Numbered from the stretch's first letter, positions 16,059 through 25,573 are shown. The stretch is DNA of 64,000 bases from Croceivirga lutea (GCF_014235875.1 NZ_JACJUK010000005.1:124001-188000), one strand, 5' to 3'. Numbers and translations are program-made. The notes: a model not told the origin generated them from the sequence alone.

Positions 16059-17681
16059 TTAAAAAGTAGTATCTAAAAATTCATAACGAGCATCGCTTTG
16101 AGCATTTTTAGAGGAACTTTCAGTATCTAAAATCATCACTGGTGGTGTTTTATCATTTGCTTCTGCGTTAGGCCATTGAGGTAAATTTTCTCCATTTGGA
16201 TTACCCATTTTTATAAAGTTTGCAAAAAAATCTTGCATAGTTTTTGAGACTCTAAAATCATCCGCTGTCCAAGCATAATCTTCAACTAGATGTAAATTAC
16301 CCATGGCGTATTCAATTTCTACAGCATGTGGTGCTCCTAAAGGCTTTGGCGCTGGTGGTGCATCAGAACCTCTTTCAACAGTTCCTCCTGCCAAACCTGA
16401 GGTTAAATTTGCATCTCTTAAGGGTGGTCTAATTTTACTGTATAAATAGCGATATACTGGTTCATTACTATTTTTTCTATGCAAATCGAACCACTTCCAA
16501 GTACTGTAAACGATAAAACGGTCAGAGGCTAAATTAGTTGCGGCCCATTGTAACTCTTCATCTGTGTTGTGTGGATATAACGCTAACACCTCTTTGTACT
16601 TTTTAGGATACACTTCTTTTACTTTAGCAATAAAGCCTTCTTTGGTAATAGGAGCTTGCGTGAATGCCATACCAGGAATCTCCGCTGAATTCCAACCCAC
16701 CAACAACGGTACTTGAGCTTGTTCACCAGAATTAAAAATTTCCGGTAGCGACTTTGGAAGCAAATAGCCATCTATAACCATCGGAAAACCAAATCTTCCG
16801 GCAGCATTATAGATTTCGTAAATATCTCTGGTTGACATTTTTCGTAACTGGTCGATGCTTATTATTCCAGCCTTAGTGAGAAATTCTTTTCCTTGTTTTT
16901 CCGCATCTTCTAGGGTAACCGGAGCCATTGTTGGATTGATTGAAGCACCGCTCTCCCCAATTGCACCGGCAATCAAATTTTTACTTAACGGTGACGCCAT
17001 TTGAACACTTACTCCAATTGAACCTGCTGATTCTCCCGCAATAGTAACTTTACTAGGGTCACCGCCAAAAGCTTTTATGTTGTTCTGCACCCATTGCAAG
17101 GCCATATTTTGATCTAGCTGACCATAATTACCCGAAGCCTTATAGGGTGATTCGGCGCTTAATTCTGGATGTGCTAGATTTCCAAAAATATTTAGTCTGT
17201 AATTTGTGGTAACCACTACTATCCCTTTTTTGGCCATACTTTCACCATCATAACGGTATTCAGAAGCGTCACCAGCTACGTTACCTCCACCATAAAAATA
17301 CACCAGTACTGGTAAATTTTTATTTTCTCTGGTTGTAGGTGTCCAAACATTTAAATACAAACAATCTTCACTCACCCCGTTAGAACGCGATTTCATATCA
17401 CCAAAGACCATTGTTTGCATCGGTCTAGGACCAAATTTTTTAGTTTGCTTTACCCCTTGCCACACATCCATTGGCTGAGGTGCCTTCCAACGTAAATCTT
17501 TAATTGGTGGTTTTGCAAAAGGAATTCCGAAATAGGTTTGAATACCTGTGTGTGTATTATAATTACCTTCAATAATTCCCTTATCGGTGGTAACTTGAAC
17601 AGGAAATGCATTATTACCTTGAGCGTACATTTCAAAAGAAATTAGTACTAGTAACAGTACAAGTTTTATTATGTTTTTCAT
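16059..17681 (-). CDS. Type-B carboxylesterase, secreted
   Basis: Carboxylesterase/lipase family protein of 540 residues with a signal peptide ending about residue 20 (FEMYAQ). Family markers in order are SEDCLYLNVWTP, the oxyanion YFYGGGN, the nucleophile GESAGSIGV and the histidine region GAPHAVEIEY. The acid is probably in SAEIPGMA or nearby. Physiological substrate is unknown. It is transcribed away from the Nudix-type regulator 85 nt upstream, which may control it. Confidence 0.9.
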   Translation of the reverse strand: MKNIIKLVLLLVLISFEMYAQGNNAFPVQVTTDKGIIEGNYNTHTGIQTYFGIPFAKPPIKDLRWKAPQPMDVWQGVKQTKKFGPRPMQTMVFGDMKSRSNGVSEDCLYLNVWTPTTRENKNLPVLVYFYGGGNVAGDASEYRYDGESMAKKGIVVVTTNYRLNIFGNLAHPELSAESPYKASGNYGQLDQNMALQWVQNNIKAFGGDPSKVTIAGESAGSIGVSVQMASPLSKNLIAGAIGESGASINPTMAPVTLEDAEKQGKEFLTKAGIISIDQLRKMSTRDIYEIYNAAGRFGFPMVIDGYLLPKSLPEIFNSGEQAQVPLLVGWNSAEIPGMAFTQAPITKEGFIAKVKEVYPKKYKEVLALYPHNTDEELQWAATNLASDRFIVYSTWKWFDLHRKNSNEPVYRYLYSKIRPPLRDANLTSGLAGGTVERGSDAPPAPKPLGAPHAVEIEYAMGNLHLVEDYAWTADDFRVSKTMQDFFANFIKMGNPNGENLPQWPNAEANDKTPPVMILDTESSSKNAQSDARYEFLDTTF

Positions 17682-17705
17682 GTGTCATTCAGTTTTATTG
17701 TTTCA

Positions 17706-17718
17706 TATTGTTACAATA
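17706..17718. promoter_or_regulatory. Short inverted repeat in the esterase/Nudix-regulator divergent promoter
   Basis: TATTGT, one central base and ACAATA form a 13-bp inverted repeat midway between the divergent starts at 17681 and 17767. Candidate operator for the regulator at 17767. It is short, so a chance origin is possible. Confidence 0.35.
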
Positions 17719-17766
17719 ATAAAATATTTTTAGGACTTTTACACTTACTTAAGGGATTACTTATAC

Positions 17767-18483
17767 ATGAAAGAAAATAAAAATCAATTACTTTCTCCAG
17801 CAGAATACATTCCCCATCTAGCTTTTGATTCTGTAATATTTGGTTTTAATGGAAGAGAACTAAAAATCTTGGTTCTTGAATATCACAATACTGGACTCTT
17901 TGCCTTACCTGGTGGATTTGTAAAACACAATGAAACTTTGGATACCGCCGTTAAAAAAGGGTTGGAAGTAAGAACAGGAATTAAAGATGTTTACCTAGAA
18001 CAGTTCCATACCTTTGGTGGCTTGTCTAGATTTCAGCCAGAAATCATGAAAACAATTCTAGAAGCAAACCACATTTCTTCTGTTGAAAATGAATGGATGC
18101 TTAAGCGATTTATCTCTGTAGCATACTACGCGTTAATCAACTTTACCGATGTTAAACCTACCCCCGATGCTTTGGCAGATTCTATTGATTGGTATGCAAT
18201 AGACTCACTACCAAAATTAATGTTAGACCATCAAGACATCGTAAATAAAGCGTTAGAAACTTTACGTGAAAATTTGGACAGAAAATTAATCGGCATGAAT
18301 TTGCTACCTAACAAGTTTACAATGAAGGATTTGCAATTAGTGTATGAGGCAATTTTGGGAACTAAATTAGAACGTACGGCCTTTCAACGTAAAATGTTAA
18401 ACAAAGATATTTTAGTGCGTCATGAAAAGCTGTTCAGTGGTGGCGCACACAAAGCACCATATCTCTATAGCTTTAAAAGTTAA
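17767..18483 (+). CDS. Nudix-domain transcriptional regulator (NrtR/AraR-like)
   Basis: Protein of 238 residues: Nudix fold at about 10-150 and a winged helix at about 165-235 (NKFTMKDLQLVYEAILG ... RTAFQRKML). The Nudix box is degenerate: GGFVKHNETLDTAVKKGLEV lacks the RExxEE metal-binding core, so it should bind rather than hydrolyse a nucleotide-sugar-like ligand. Bacteroidota use such proteins as regulators of sugar utilisation. The divergent carboxylesterase is a plausible target. Ligand not known. Confidence 0.88.
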   Translation: MKENKNQLLSPAEYIPHLAFDSVIFGFNGRELKILVLEYHNTGLFALPGGFVKHNETLDTAVKKGLEVRTGIKDVYLEQFHTFGGLSRFQPEIMKTILEANHISSVENEWMLKRFISVAYYALINFTDVKPTPDALADSIDWYAIDSLPKLMLDHQDIVNKALETLRENLDRKLIGMNLLPNKFTMKDLQLVYEAILGTKLERTAFQRKMLNKDILVRHEKLFSGGAHKAPYLYSFKS

Positions 18484-18484
18484 A

Positions 18485-19060
18485 TCAATTTTCGGATATT
18501 TTTTTAATCTCTTTGGCGGGTACCCCAGCTACGATTGTATTTTTTGGAACATCTTTGGTAACGACGGCACCCGCAGCTACAATTGAGTTTTCACCAACCG
18601 TTACCCCAGGTAAGATGGTGGAACCAGCACCTAGCCACACATTTTTTTTGATATGAATAGCACTTAAATCCAATGATTTTCTGTCTGAAGGATTTACTGG
18701 ATGATTTTCTGTGATTAAACTAACCTTCGGTCCTATGAGGACGTCATCTTCGATTCTAATACCCCCTAAATCCAAAAAGGTACAGCCATGATTTATAAAA
18801 ACATTCTTTCCAAGAGAGATATGTTGTCCAAAATTGGTATGAAAAGGAACAAAAACCCGGGTAGAAACGTCGACCTTTGAATTGAGTAACTCCGATAATC
18901 GCTTTCTAATTTCGTCCACACTTTGCGCAGTGTTTAATCCCGCTGATAGTTTTATAGCTCTATTTACAAATTTCCACACCTTTGGCCATTGCGGATGGTC
19001 TTTAGGAATTAGACCACCTTTTAGCATCAAGTCAAAAATAGCTATATCTAGTTTGTTCAT
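18485..19060 (-). CDS. Hexapeptide-repeat O-acetyltransferase (maltose/galactoside acetyltransferase-like)
   Basis: Left-handed beta-helix acetyl-CoA transferase of 191 residues. An N-terminal helical segment (1-55) resembles the maltose acetyltransferase cap. Hexapeptide turns run from about 65 to 185, with LGKNVFINHGCTF, the catalytic-type histidine in ENHPVNP and VGENSIVAAGAVV. It starts 3 nt after the metZ stop and is thus the last gene of the methionine operon. Sequence points to a sugar-type acceptor, while context suggests sulfur metabolism. The acceptor is not known, and serine acetyltransferase is not supported by length or motif. Confidence 0.85.
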   Translation of the reverse strand: MNKLDIAIFDLMLKGGLIPKDHPQWPKVWKFVNRAIKLSAGLNTAQSVDEIRKRLSELLNSKVDVSTRVFVPFHTNFGQHISLGKNVFINHGCTFLDLGGIRIEDDVLIGPKVSLITENHPVNPSDRKSLDLSAIHIKKNVWLGAGSTILPGVTVGENSIVAAGAVVTKDVPKNTIVAGVPAKEIKKISEN

Positions 19061-19063
19061 ATG

Positions 19064-20230
19064 TTAACCTAATGCCTGTTTAATATCAGAAATAATATCA
19101 TCTACATGTTCCAAACCAACAGAAACTCTAACTGTACCCTCCGTAATTCCCGCTTCTAACCGTTGCTCAGGTGTTAATTTACTGTGTGTAGTTGACGCTG
19201 GATGTGTTACAATACTACGAGAGTCCCCCAGGTTTGCTGAAAGTGACAACAATTTTATAGCATCAAAGAATTTACGACCCGCTTCTAATCCACCATTAAC
19301 TTCAAAGGCAACAACACAGCCACCAGCTTTCATTTGTTTTATAGCCACTTTATATTTTGGATGCGATTTTAAAAAAGGATACTTTACCCAATTCACCTTC
19401 TTGTGTTGTTCTAAAAACTCTGCGAGCTTTAGTGCATTGTCACAATGCCTATCAACTCTTACCGCTAAGGTTTCCAAACTTTTAGAAAGCACCCAAGCAT
19501 TGAAAGGTGATAAGGCTGGGCCGGTTATTCTTGAGAATCTGTATATTTTATCAACCAATTCAGCGCCACCCACAGTTATTCCCCCTAAAACTCTGCCCTG
19601 ACCATCAATTAATTTTGTTGCCGAATGAATCACCAAATCTGCACCAAATTTCATAGGTTGTTGTAGATAAGGCGAGGCAAAACAGTTATCAATAATCAAA
19701 ATCAGATTATGTTTTTTTGCAATGGTACCCAATAGCTCTAAATCAATAATATCAACTCCTGGGTTTGTTGGAGATTCGGCATAAAGGATTTTTGTTTTTG
19801 GCGTAATAAGACGTTCTATGGAATCTAGTTCATTTACTCCAAAATAACTGGTTTCAATATTCCATTTAGGTAAAAAAGAATTGAATAAATTTAATGTTGA
19901 ACCAAAAATGCTTTTTGAAGCTACAATGTGGTCACCACTTTCTAGAAGCGCAGCAAAAGTTGAAAAAACCGCTGCCATACCAGACGCAAAAGCAAAACCA
20001 GCTTCCGCACCTTCCATTTTACAAATTTTAGCTACAAACTCATTAGTATTTGGATTGCTGTAACGCGAATAAATATTTCGTTCTTTTTCTTCTGCGAAAG
20101 ATGCTCTCATATCTTCAGCATCATCAAACACAAAACTTGAAGTCACATACATGGGTACAGAATGCTCTAAAAACTGAGAACGCTCTAATTGGTCTCTAAT
20201 CGCATCTGTTTCAAACTTATTTTTACTCAT
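19064..20230 (-). CDS. metZ: O-succinylhomoserine sulfhydrylase-type PLP enzyme
   Basis: Cys/Met metabolism PLP enzyme of 388 residues. The PLP lysine is in HSATKLIDGQGRVLGG, the substrate-binding segment is SRYSNPNTNEFV, and the C-terminal HPASTTHSKL fits sulfhydrylases. It should make homocysteine from an activated homoserine and sulfide. The closest family by length is MetZ, which favours O-succinylhomoserine, but the acyl donor cannot be decided by eye. It follows the fusion gene by 65 nt. Confidence 0.88.
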   Translation of the reverse strand: MSKNKFETDAIRDQLERSQFLEHSVPMYVTSSFVFDDAEDMRASFAEEKERNIYSRYSNPNTNEFVAKICKMEGAEAGFAFASGMAAVFSTFAALLESGDHIVASKSIFGSTLNLFNSFLPKWNIETSYFGVNELDSIERLITPKTKILYAESPTNPGVDIIDLELLGTIAKKHNLILIIDNCFASPYLQQPMKFGADLVIHSATKLIDGQGRVLGGITVGGAELVDKIYRFSRITGPALSPFNAWVLSKSLETLAVRVDRHCDNALKLAEFLEQHKKVNWVKYPFLKSHPKYKVAIKQMKAGGCVVAFEVNGGLEAGRKFFDAIKLLSLSANLGDSRSIVTHPASTTHSKLTPEQRLEAGITEGTVRVSVGLEHVDDIISDIKQALG

Positions 20231-20295
20231 TTTCTTTTTACTTATAGTGAATGAGCCAAAAAAGGCGCTTCAACTATTTAATTCTTAATGCTAAC

Positions 20296-23200
20296 CTACA
20301 ATTTCTCGGCAATACGCAAAATATCACCAAACACTCCACGGGCAGTAACTGCTGCACCAGCTCCAGCTCCTTGAATAACTAATGGATTATCACCGTAAGA
20401 TTCAGTATAAATTTCTATAATAGAATCAGAACCTTTTACTTGCCCTAATGCACTGCTTTTTGGCACAGAAACTAATTCAACCTTTAGTTTTCCTTTTTCT
20501 TGTTGCAAATCGCCATGCAAATCGCCAATGTAGCGTAATACATGATTTGGTTGTTGCGCCGTCTTAGCTCGTTTAAAAGCATCGTCTAATTCATTAACCC
20601 TATTTAAAAATTCATCTTTTGATATCGCTTCTAATTCTTTAGGTATAAGATTTTCAATTTCAATGTCTGAAAACTCGTTACTTAAATCTAATTCTCGAGC
20701 CAGAATTAATAGTTTTCTGCCCACATCGTTACCCGACAAATCTTCTCTAGGGTCAGGTTCTGTATAGCCTTTTTCTTTAGCTTCTAAAACCACTTTTGAA
20801 AATGATATATCATCTTCAGAAAATGTATTAAAAATATAGCTTAATGAACCCGAGAAAACACCTTTAATTCTTGTAATATTTTCACCTGAAAGATGAAGTA
20901 ATTTTATGGTGTCAATTAATGGGAGACCTGCCCCCACGTTAGTTTCGTACAAATATTGCTTTTGATTTTTTCGAAGTGATTTTCGGATAGCACCATAAAA
21001 ATCAAAATCTAACGTATTGGCAATCTTGTTTGATGACACCAAATCAAAACCTGCCTCAATTAAATTAGGATACTGCTTTACAAATTCAGCATTTGCTGTA
21101 TTATCAATAGCTATTAAATTTTCTAAATGATGTTGTTCTGCAAATGATATAATATCATTAAGTTGATACGGTTTACCACTTGCTTCAATTTGATTTCGCC
21201 AATCAGCAGAAATACCATTTTTGGCCAAAAGCACTTTACGTGAATTGGCAACTGCAAAAACATTCAGCAATACATCTTTTCTTTTTTCAATTTCTGCTTT
21301 TGATTCTAAAATTTGGTCGACCAAAGTACCGCCAACTAAGCCATGACCAAAGACTACTAAGTTCACTTTTTTGGCTATACCAAATAATTGGCCATGAACT
21401 ACATTAAGAGCTTTATGTAAATCTGACCTTTTGAGTACCAAACTCACATTTTTACCCGAAACCGTATTGTTAAAAAGTAAAGGGACAATTTTATTCTTAA
21501 TCAACGAATTATACGGTTTATGAAAAGAGCTTAAGTCTTCTCCTACAATTGAAATTACCGCAACATCTTTTTCAATTTTAATATTGTTTACGTCTTTGGT
21601 TGAGTAATCAGAACTAAATTCTTCTTCAAGTGCTTTTTTAGCCTCTTCAGCCTTATTAGCGTCTACCACTAATCCAATACCACGCTCAGAGGAGCCTTGT
21701 GATATAATACCTACACTAATATTGCGCTTACCTAAACTACCAAATATCCTAGCGTCTACACCTACTTTACCTAACAATCCTCTTCCTTCTAAATTTATGA
21801 GGGATTGCTGTTCAATTACCGAAATAGATTTAATACCGCCATTGCTAGATTTTGCACTTATAAGTGTACCCTCAGAACTAGGGTTAAACGTATTTAAAAT
21901 TCTGAGTGGAATATTCTTTTCTATAAGCGGAATTATAGTTTTTGCGTGTAAAATTGTTGCCCCAAAATTGGCTAGCTCATTAGCTTCACTAAAAGTTAAA
22001 GATTGTAGTATCTGTGCATCTGGCACCAAATCTGGATTTGCGGTATATATACCATCTACATGGGTGTAATTTAACAATTCATCAGCATCTAAAAAGTTAG
22101 CTAGCAAAGCTGCAGAGTAATTACTACCATTTCTACCTAAAGTGGTAGTTTCTCCGTTATCATCAGAAGCAATAAACCCTGTAAAAATAGGCACTTCTCC
22201 TAGTTTTAATTCAGAAAATTTATTGATGATTTTTAATTTTGAAACAGGCTCATTTACCTTAGCAAAACCAAAATCACTATTGGTTTTTAAAAGTGTTCTT
22301 GCATCTATAAAAACAGCCTTGATACCTCTTTGCTGTAAAGCTTGTGTAACCCATTTACCAGAAAGCAATTCTCCAAGAGCTAAAACCTCATCTGCTATTT
22401 TAGCACTAAAATCACCTAGTAAAGCTACTCCGGCAAGCTTCTGTTTTAAGAGTTCAACTTCTTCTGAAATATCAAAATCAGAAACAGCACCTTTTTGGTA
22501 TGCTATAAACTCCTCTAATTTTTCTTGGTAAGCTTTACCTTGAGATGCGCGTTTAAGAAGACCTTCTAATTGAGCTGTAGATTTACCCCTAGCAGAAAGC
22601 ACACAGGCAATTTTTTCTTTCGCCTTTGCTTTTTCAACTATTATATTCAAAACACGCTCTACTCCTTCACCATTACCTAGTGATTTTCCACCAAACTTTA
22701 AGACTTTCCAGTTATGCTGCTCACCTTCTTTAGGAAATACATCTTTTAATAGATTTTGAAGTTGTTCAAACTCCATTAAAAATGCATCATGGCCATGTAA
22801 AGATTGTACTTCACCATAGGTAACATTGCTATTAGCTTGGGCTATTCTGCGAAAAGTTTCTTTATTTTCTTCTGCAGTAAAAAACAAATCAGAATTCACC
22901 CCAATAATGTGAATTTTCATTGCGCTTTGCTGCAACTTTTCAAAACCCGCTTCGCCTTTACGGGTTACATCAATAGACCGTAACAACTGGTTCATTAATT
23001 TATAAGCTGATAATTGAAAGCGTTCTTGTAATTTTTTACCGTGATGCGTTAACCAACTCTCTACATTAAAAACCTGTAACTCTTCATTTGTGCTACGTTT
23101 AAAACGCTCTTTAAAAGATTCAGGCGTTCGGTAACATAACATCGCATGCATACGAGCATCATGAACAGGCTCTTTAGAATTGTTAAGTATTTGTTCTTGA

Positions 23201-23682
23201 ATTTGGCAATTCGCAATTAACCAATCAGTAGATTTCCAATCAGACGCTACAGGTATGAGATGTTCTGAAATTTCGGGATTTTCTACTGCCATCTCCCAAG
23301 CTATACCGCCACCGAGTGATCCTCCAATTATGGCAAAAAGCTTTTGAATTTCTAAAGATTTCAATCCAAATAAAAACAGTTTTGCAATATCTAATGCTAC
23401 AAACTCTTTATATGCTTCAATTACAAAACCATCATAACCATTACCGGGAATATTAAAACAAAGTACTGTATATTTCTCAGTATCGATGCATTTACCATCG
23501 CCGATTAAATCTGACCACCAACCATTTTCTCCGGCAACGCTAGAGTTGCCTGTTAAGGCATGATTTACCAATATTATTGGTGCCGTATGTAAAGGCTCAC
23601 CAAATAGCTCATAAGAAAGTTGTATATCTTGTGAATGCCCAGATAATGTGGTAAAATTCTTTATTTCAAGTTTATGAATCAT
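20296..23682 (-). CDS. Trifunctional fusion: MetX-like homoserine acyltransferase, aspartokinase, homoserine dehydrogenase
   Basis: Protein of 1128 residues joining three enzymes. Residues 1-320 are a MetX-like alpha/beta hydrolase with oxyanion ALTGNSS, nucleophile Ser122 in GGSLGGG, Asp265 in GVNSD and His298 in HGHDAF, so the catalytic triad is intact. Residues 326-770 are aspartokinase plus ACT region, starting KVLKFGGKSLGN. Residues 774-1128 are homoserine dehydrogenase with VFGHGLVGGTL, ETNVGAGLPLI and GYTEPDPREDLSGNDVGRK. In the kinase, Lys333, Asn521 and His541 stand where Thr/Ser, Asp and Asp are usual. It occupies the MetL position in a methionine operon between two sulfhydrylases, so flux would go from aspartyl phosphate to homoserine to acyl-homoserine. 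Confidence 0.93.
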   Translation of the reverse strand: MIHKLEIKNFTTLSGHSQDIQLSYELFGEPLHTAPIILVNHALTGNSSVAGENGWWSDLIGDGKCIDTEKYTVLCFNIPGNGYDGFVIEAYKEFVALDIAKLFLFGLKSLEIQKLFAIIGGSLGGGIAWEMAVENPEISEHLIPVASDWKSTDWLIANCQIQEQILNNSKEPVHDARMHAMLCYRTPESFKERFKRSTNEELQVFNVESWLTHHGKKLQERFQLSAYKLMNQLLRSIDVTRKGEAGFEKLQQSAMKIHIIGVNSDLFFTAEENKETFRRIAQANSNVTYGEVQSLHGHDAFLMEFEQLQNLLKDVFPKEGEQHNWKVLKFGGKSLGNGEGVERVLNIIVEKAKAKEKIACVLSARGKSTAQLEGLLKRASQGKAYQEKLEEFIAYQKGAVSDFDISEEVELLKQKLAGVALLGDFSAKIADEVLALGELLSGKWVTQALQQRGIKAVFIDARTLLKTNSDFGFAKVNEPVSKLKIINKFSELKLGEVPIFTGFIASDDNGETTTLGRNGSNYSAALLANFLDADELLNYTHVDGIYTANPDLVPDAQILQSLTFSEANELANFGATILHAKTIIPLIEKNIPLRILNTFNPSSEGTLISAKSSNGGIKSISVIEQQSLINLEGRGLLGKVGVDARIFGSLGKRNISVGIISQGSSERGIGLVVDANKAEEAKKALEEEFSSDYSTKDVNNIKIEKDVAVISIVGEDLSSFHKPYNSLIKNKIVPLLFNNTVSGKNVSLVLKRSDLHKALNVVHGQLFGIAKKVNLVVFGHGLVGGTLVDQILESKAEIEKRKDVLLNVFAVANSRKVLLAKNGISADWRNQIEASGKPYQLNDIISFAEQHHLENLIAIDNTANAEFVKQYPNLIEAGFDLVSSNKIANTLDFDFYGAIRKSLRKNQKQYLYETNVGAGLPLIDTIKLLHLSGENITRIKGVFSGSLSYIFNTFSEDDISFSKVVLEAKEKGYTEPDPREDLSGNDVGRKLLILARELDLSNEFSDIEIENLIPKELEAISKDEFLNRVNELDDAFKRAKTAQQPNHVLRYIGDLHGDLQQEKGKLKVELVSVPKSSALGQVKGSDSIIEIYTESYGDNPLVIQGAGAGAAVTARGVFGDILRIAEKL

Positions 23683-23772
23683 AGTTGCTTTTCTTCACCG
23701 TATTTAGCTACAAATGCTATCGCAGCGTTTGTTTTTCCTCAGCTTAATTAACTCCAGAATACTTAGGAATAA

Positions 23773-25050
23773 TTAGTTAATAGCTGCGAAAGCTTGTTCT
23801 AAATCTGCCTTAAGGTCTTCGATATCTTCTAATCCTACAGACAAACGAATTAAATCTTGTGTTACCCCTGCACTTTCTTGCTGCTCTTCACTCAATTGTT
23901 GATGAGTTGTACTTGCCGGATGAATAATTAATGATTTGGTATCTCCAATATTGGCCAACAACGAGAAAATCTTGGTAGCATCTGTTAATTGTTTAGCTGC
24001 TTTAAAACCGCCCTTAGCACCAAAAGTTACAATTCCGCTTTGCCCTTTTGGTAAATATTCTTCAGCTAAGATATTATACTTACTACTTTTTAATCCCGGA
24101 TAATTTACCCAAGCAACCTCATCTCTACCTTCTAACCATTGCGCCAATGCTAAAGCATTTTTACTATGTTGTTTAATACGAACAGGTAACGTCTCTAAAC
24201 CTTGTAAAATTTGAAAAGCGTTAAACGGACTCAATGCACCACCAAAATCTCGCAATCCTTCCAAAATTAATTTAAACGTAAATGCCGCAGCACCTAAAGC
24301 CTCATGATACACCAACCCATGATAACCCGCAGAAGGTTCTGTAAATTCAGGAAATTTACCATTAGACCAATCAAAAGTACCTGCATCAATAATGGCACCT
24401 CCTAAGGAGTTACCCTGACCACCAATATATTTTGTTAAGGAGTGAATCACCAAATTGGCACCGTGTTCAATAGGGTTTAATAATCCTGGCGTGGCTACAG
24501 TGTTGTCTACAATAAAAGGGACTTCAGCCGCTTTAGCTTCTTTAGAAATACCCTTTAAATCTAACACATCTAGTTTTGGATTACCCAAAGATTCTACAAA
24601 AAAGGCTCGTGTATTTTCTTGTACCGCCTTACCAAAATTTGCAGGGTCTTCTGCATCAACAAAAGTTGTAGTAATACCCAAGCGTGGTAAGGTTACATTC
24701 AATAAATTGTATGTGCCGCCATATAAACTGCTTGATGCTACAATATGGTCACCTGCCTTTAAAAGGGTTAACAATCCGGTTGAAATTGCTGCAGTACCAG
24801 AAGCAAAAACAACAGCCCCTACACCGCCTTCTATGGCAGCTAAACGCTCTTGTAAAATTTCATTGGTGGGATTGTTAAGTCGCGTGTAAATAAATCCTAA
24901 TTCAGCCAAAGAGAATAAGTTAGCTGCGTGGTCAGTGTTATTAAACACATAGGATGTGGATTGATAAATGGGTACCGCTCGAGTTCCACCAGTTTGAGTG
25001 GTGTCATGCCCAGCGTGTAGTGCATTAGTAGAAAATTTTTGATTGCTCAT
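23773..25050 (-). CDS. metY: O-acetylhomoserine (thiol)-lyase
   Basis: PLP enzyme of 425 residues in the MetY size class. It forms homocysteine from O-acetylhomoserine and sulfide. The PLP lysine is in HSLTKYIGGQGNSLGG, with TRLNNPTNEILQERLA and HPASTTHQQL also present. The start at 25050 gives MSNQKFSTNALHAG, the standard N-terminus; an in-frame upstream start at 25134 would add 28 atypical residues. It is the first gene after the SAM-I riboswitch and is followed after 90 nt by the MetX fusion, which would supply O-acetylhomoserine. Confidence 0.94.
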   Translation of the reverse strand: MSNQKFSTNALHAGHDTTQTGGTRAVPIYQSTSYVFNNTDHAANLFSLAELGFIYTRLNNPTNEILQERLAAIEGGVGAVVFASGTAAISTGLLTLLKAGDHIVASSSLYGGTYNLLNVTLPRLGITTTFVDAEDPANFGKAVQENTRAFFVESLGNPKLDVLDLKGISKEAKAAEVPFIVDNTVATPGLLNPIEHGANLVIHSLTKYIGGQGNSLGGAIIDAGTFDWSNGKFPEFTEPSAGYHGLVYHEALGAAAFTFKLILEGLRDFGGALSPFNAFQILQGLETLPVRIKQHSKNALALAQWLEGRDEVAWVNYPGLKSSKYNILAEEYLPKGQSGIVTFGAKGGFKAAKQLTDATKIFSLLANIGDTKSLIIHPASTTHQQLSEEQQESAGVTQDLIRLSVGLEDIEDLKADLEQAFAAIN

Positions 25051-25207
25051 GTTTTTAATTTTTTGTTTTCGGTTCTTTACATTATTTCGTCTAGGCTTTA
25101 AAAAATACCAAGACAGGTCAAAAAATTTAAACACAGGTTTAACCGTTTAAGGCATACCTTATCAAAAAAGTTATAAGAAAGTGTTCTATCGATGTAATTC
25201 GATGATT

Positions 25208-25316
25208 ATTATCTTTTCCTGAAAATGCAGGATAGAATGTAGCACCTTCATGACACTAGGGGTCAAGGGTTGCTAAGGCTTCAACGGGTCTATTCCCTCC
25301 ACCTTTCTTGATAACT
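25208..25316 (-). ncRNA. SAM-I (S-box) riboswitch upstream of metY operon
   Basis: On the minus strand the segment GTTATCAAGAAAGGTGGAGG, GAATAGACCC, GTTGAAGCC, TTAGCAACC, GGTGCTACATTC matches the metH leader almost base for base and has the SAM-I order of conserved blocks. P1 is TTATC/GATAA and P4 is TCCTG/CAGGA. The variable P3 stem differs from the metH copy. It lies 158 nt ahead of the metY ATG and should lower expression of the four-gene operon when SAM is abundant. Confidence 0.93.
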
Positions 25317-25344
25317 ATTCAATACGTGTTTGAACTTTGATGGA

Positions 25345-25352
25345 CAAATATA
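25345..25352 (-). promoter_or_regulatory. -7 promoter element of the metY operon
   Basis: TATATTTG on the minus strand is a perfect TAnnTTTG element placed 29 nt before the riboswitch P1. That gives a transcript start near 25339. No clear -33 TTG was found. Confidence 0.5.
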
Positions 25353-25573
25353 AAGGCAGAAAAATGGAATTTCCTAATGATTTTTAATTATTTCACAAAA
25401 AGCGAGTGATTGTTGATTCTGACAAAATTCAACAATTAGTAAGGTAGTACACTTTTATACGCTCACATATTTTATTGCATTTTAAAGTTTTTCTTAATAT
25501 AATAGTAAAACTATTGGTTAAGCAAGTATTAGTTTTGTATTTTTAAAATTGAACAAATTGAAAAAGATAGCAC
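25353..25573. other. Intergenic region between metY leader and the four-helix-bundle protein
   Basis: AT-rich spacer with no supported gene. The only element I can name is TAGTTTTG at 25530-25537 on the plus strand, a perfect -7 type element 37 nt before the next gene's ATG. Confidence 0.5.
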
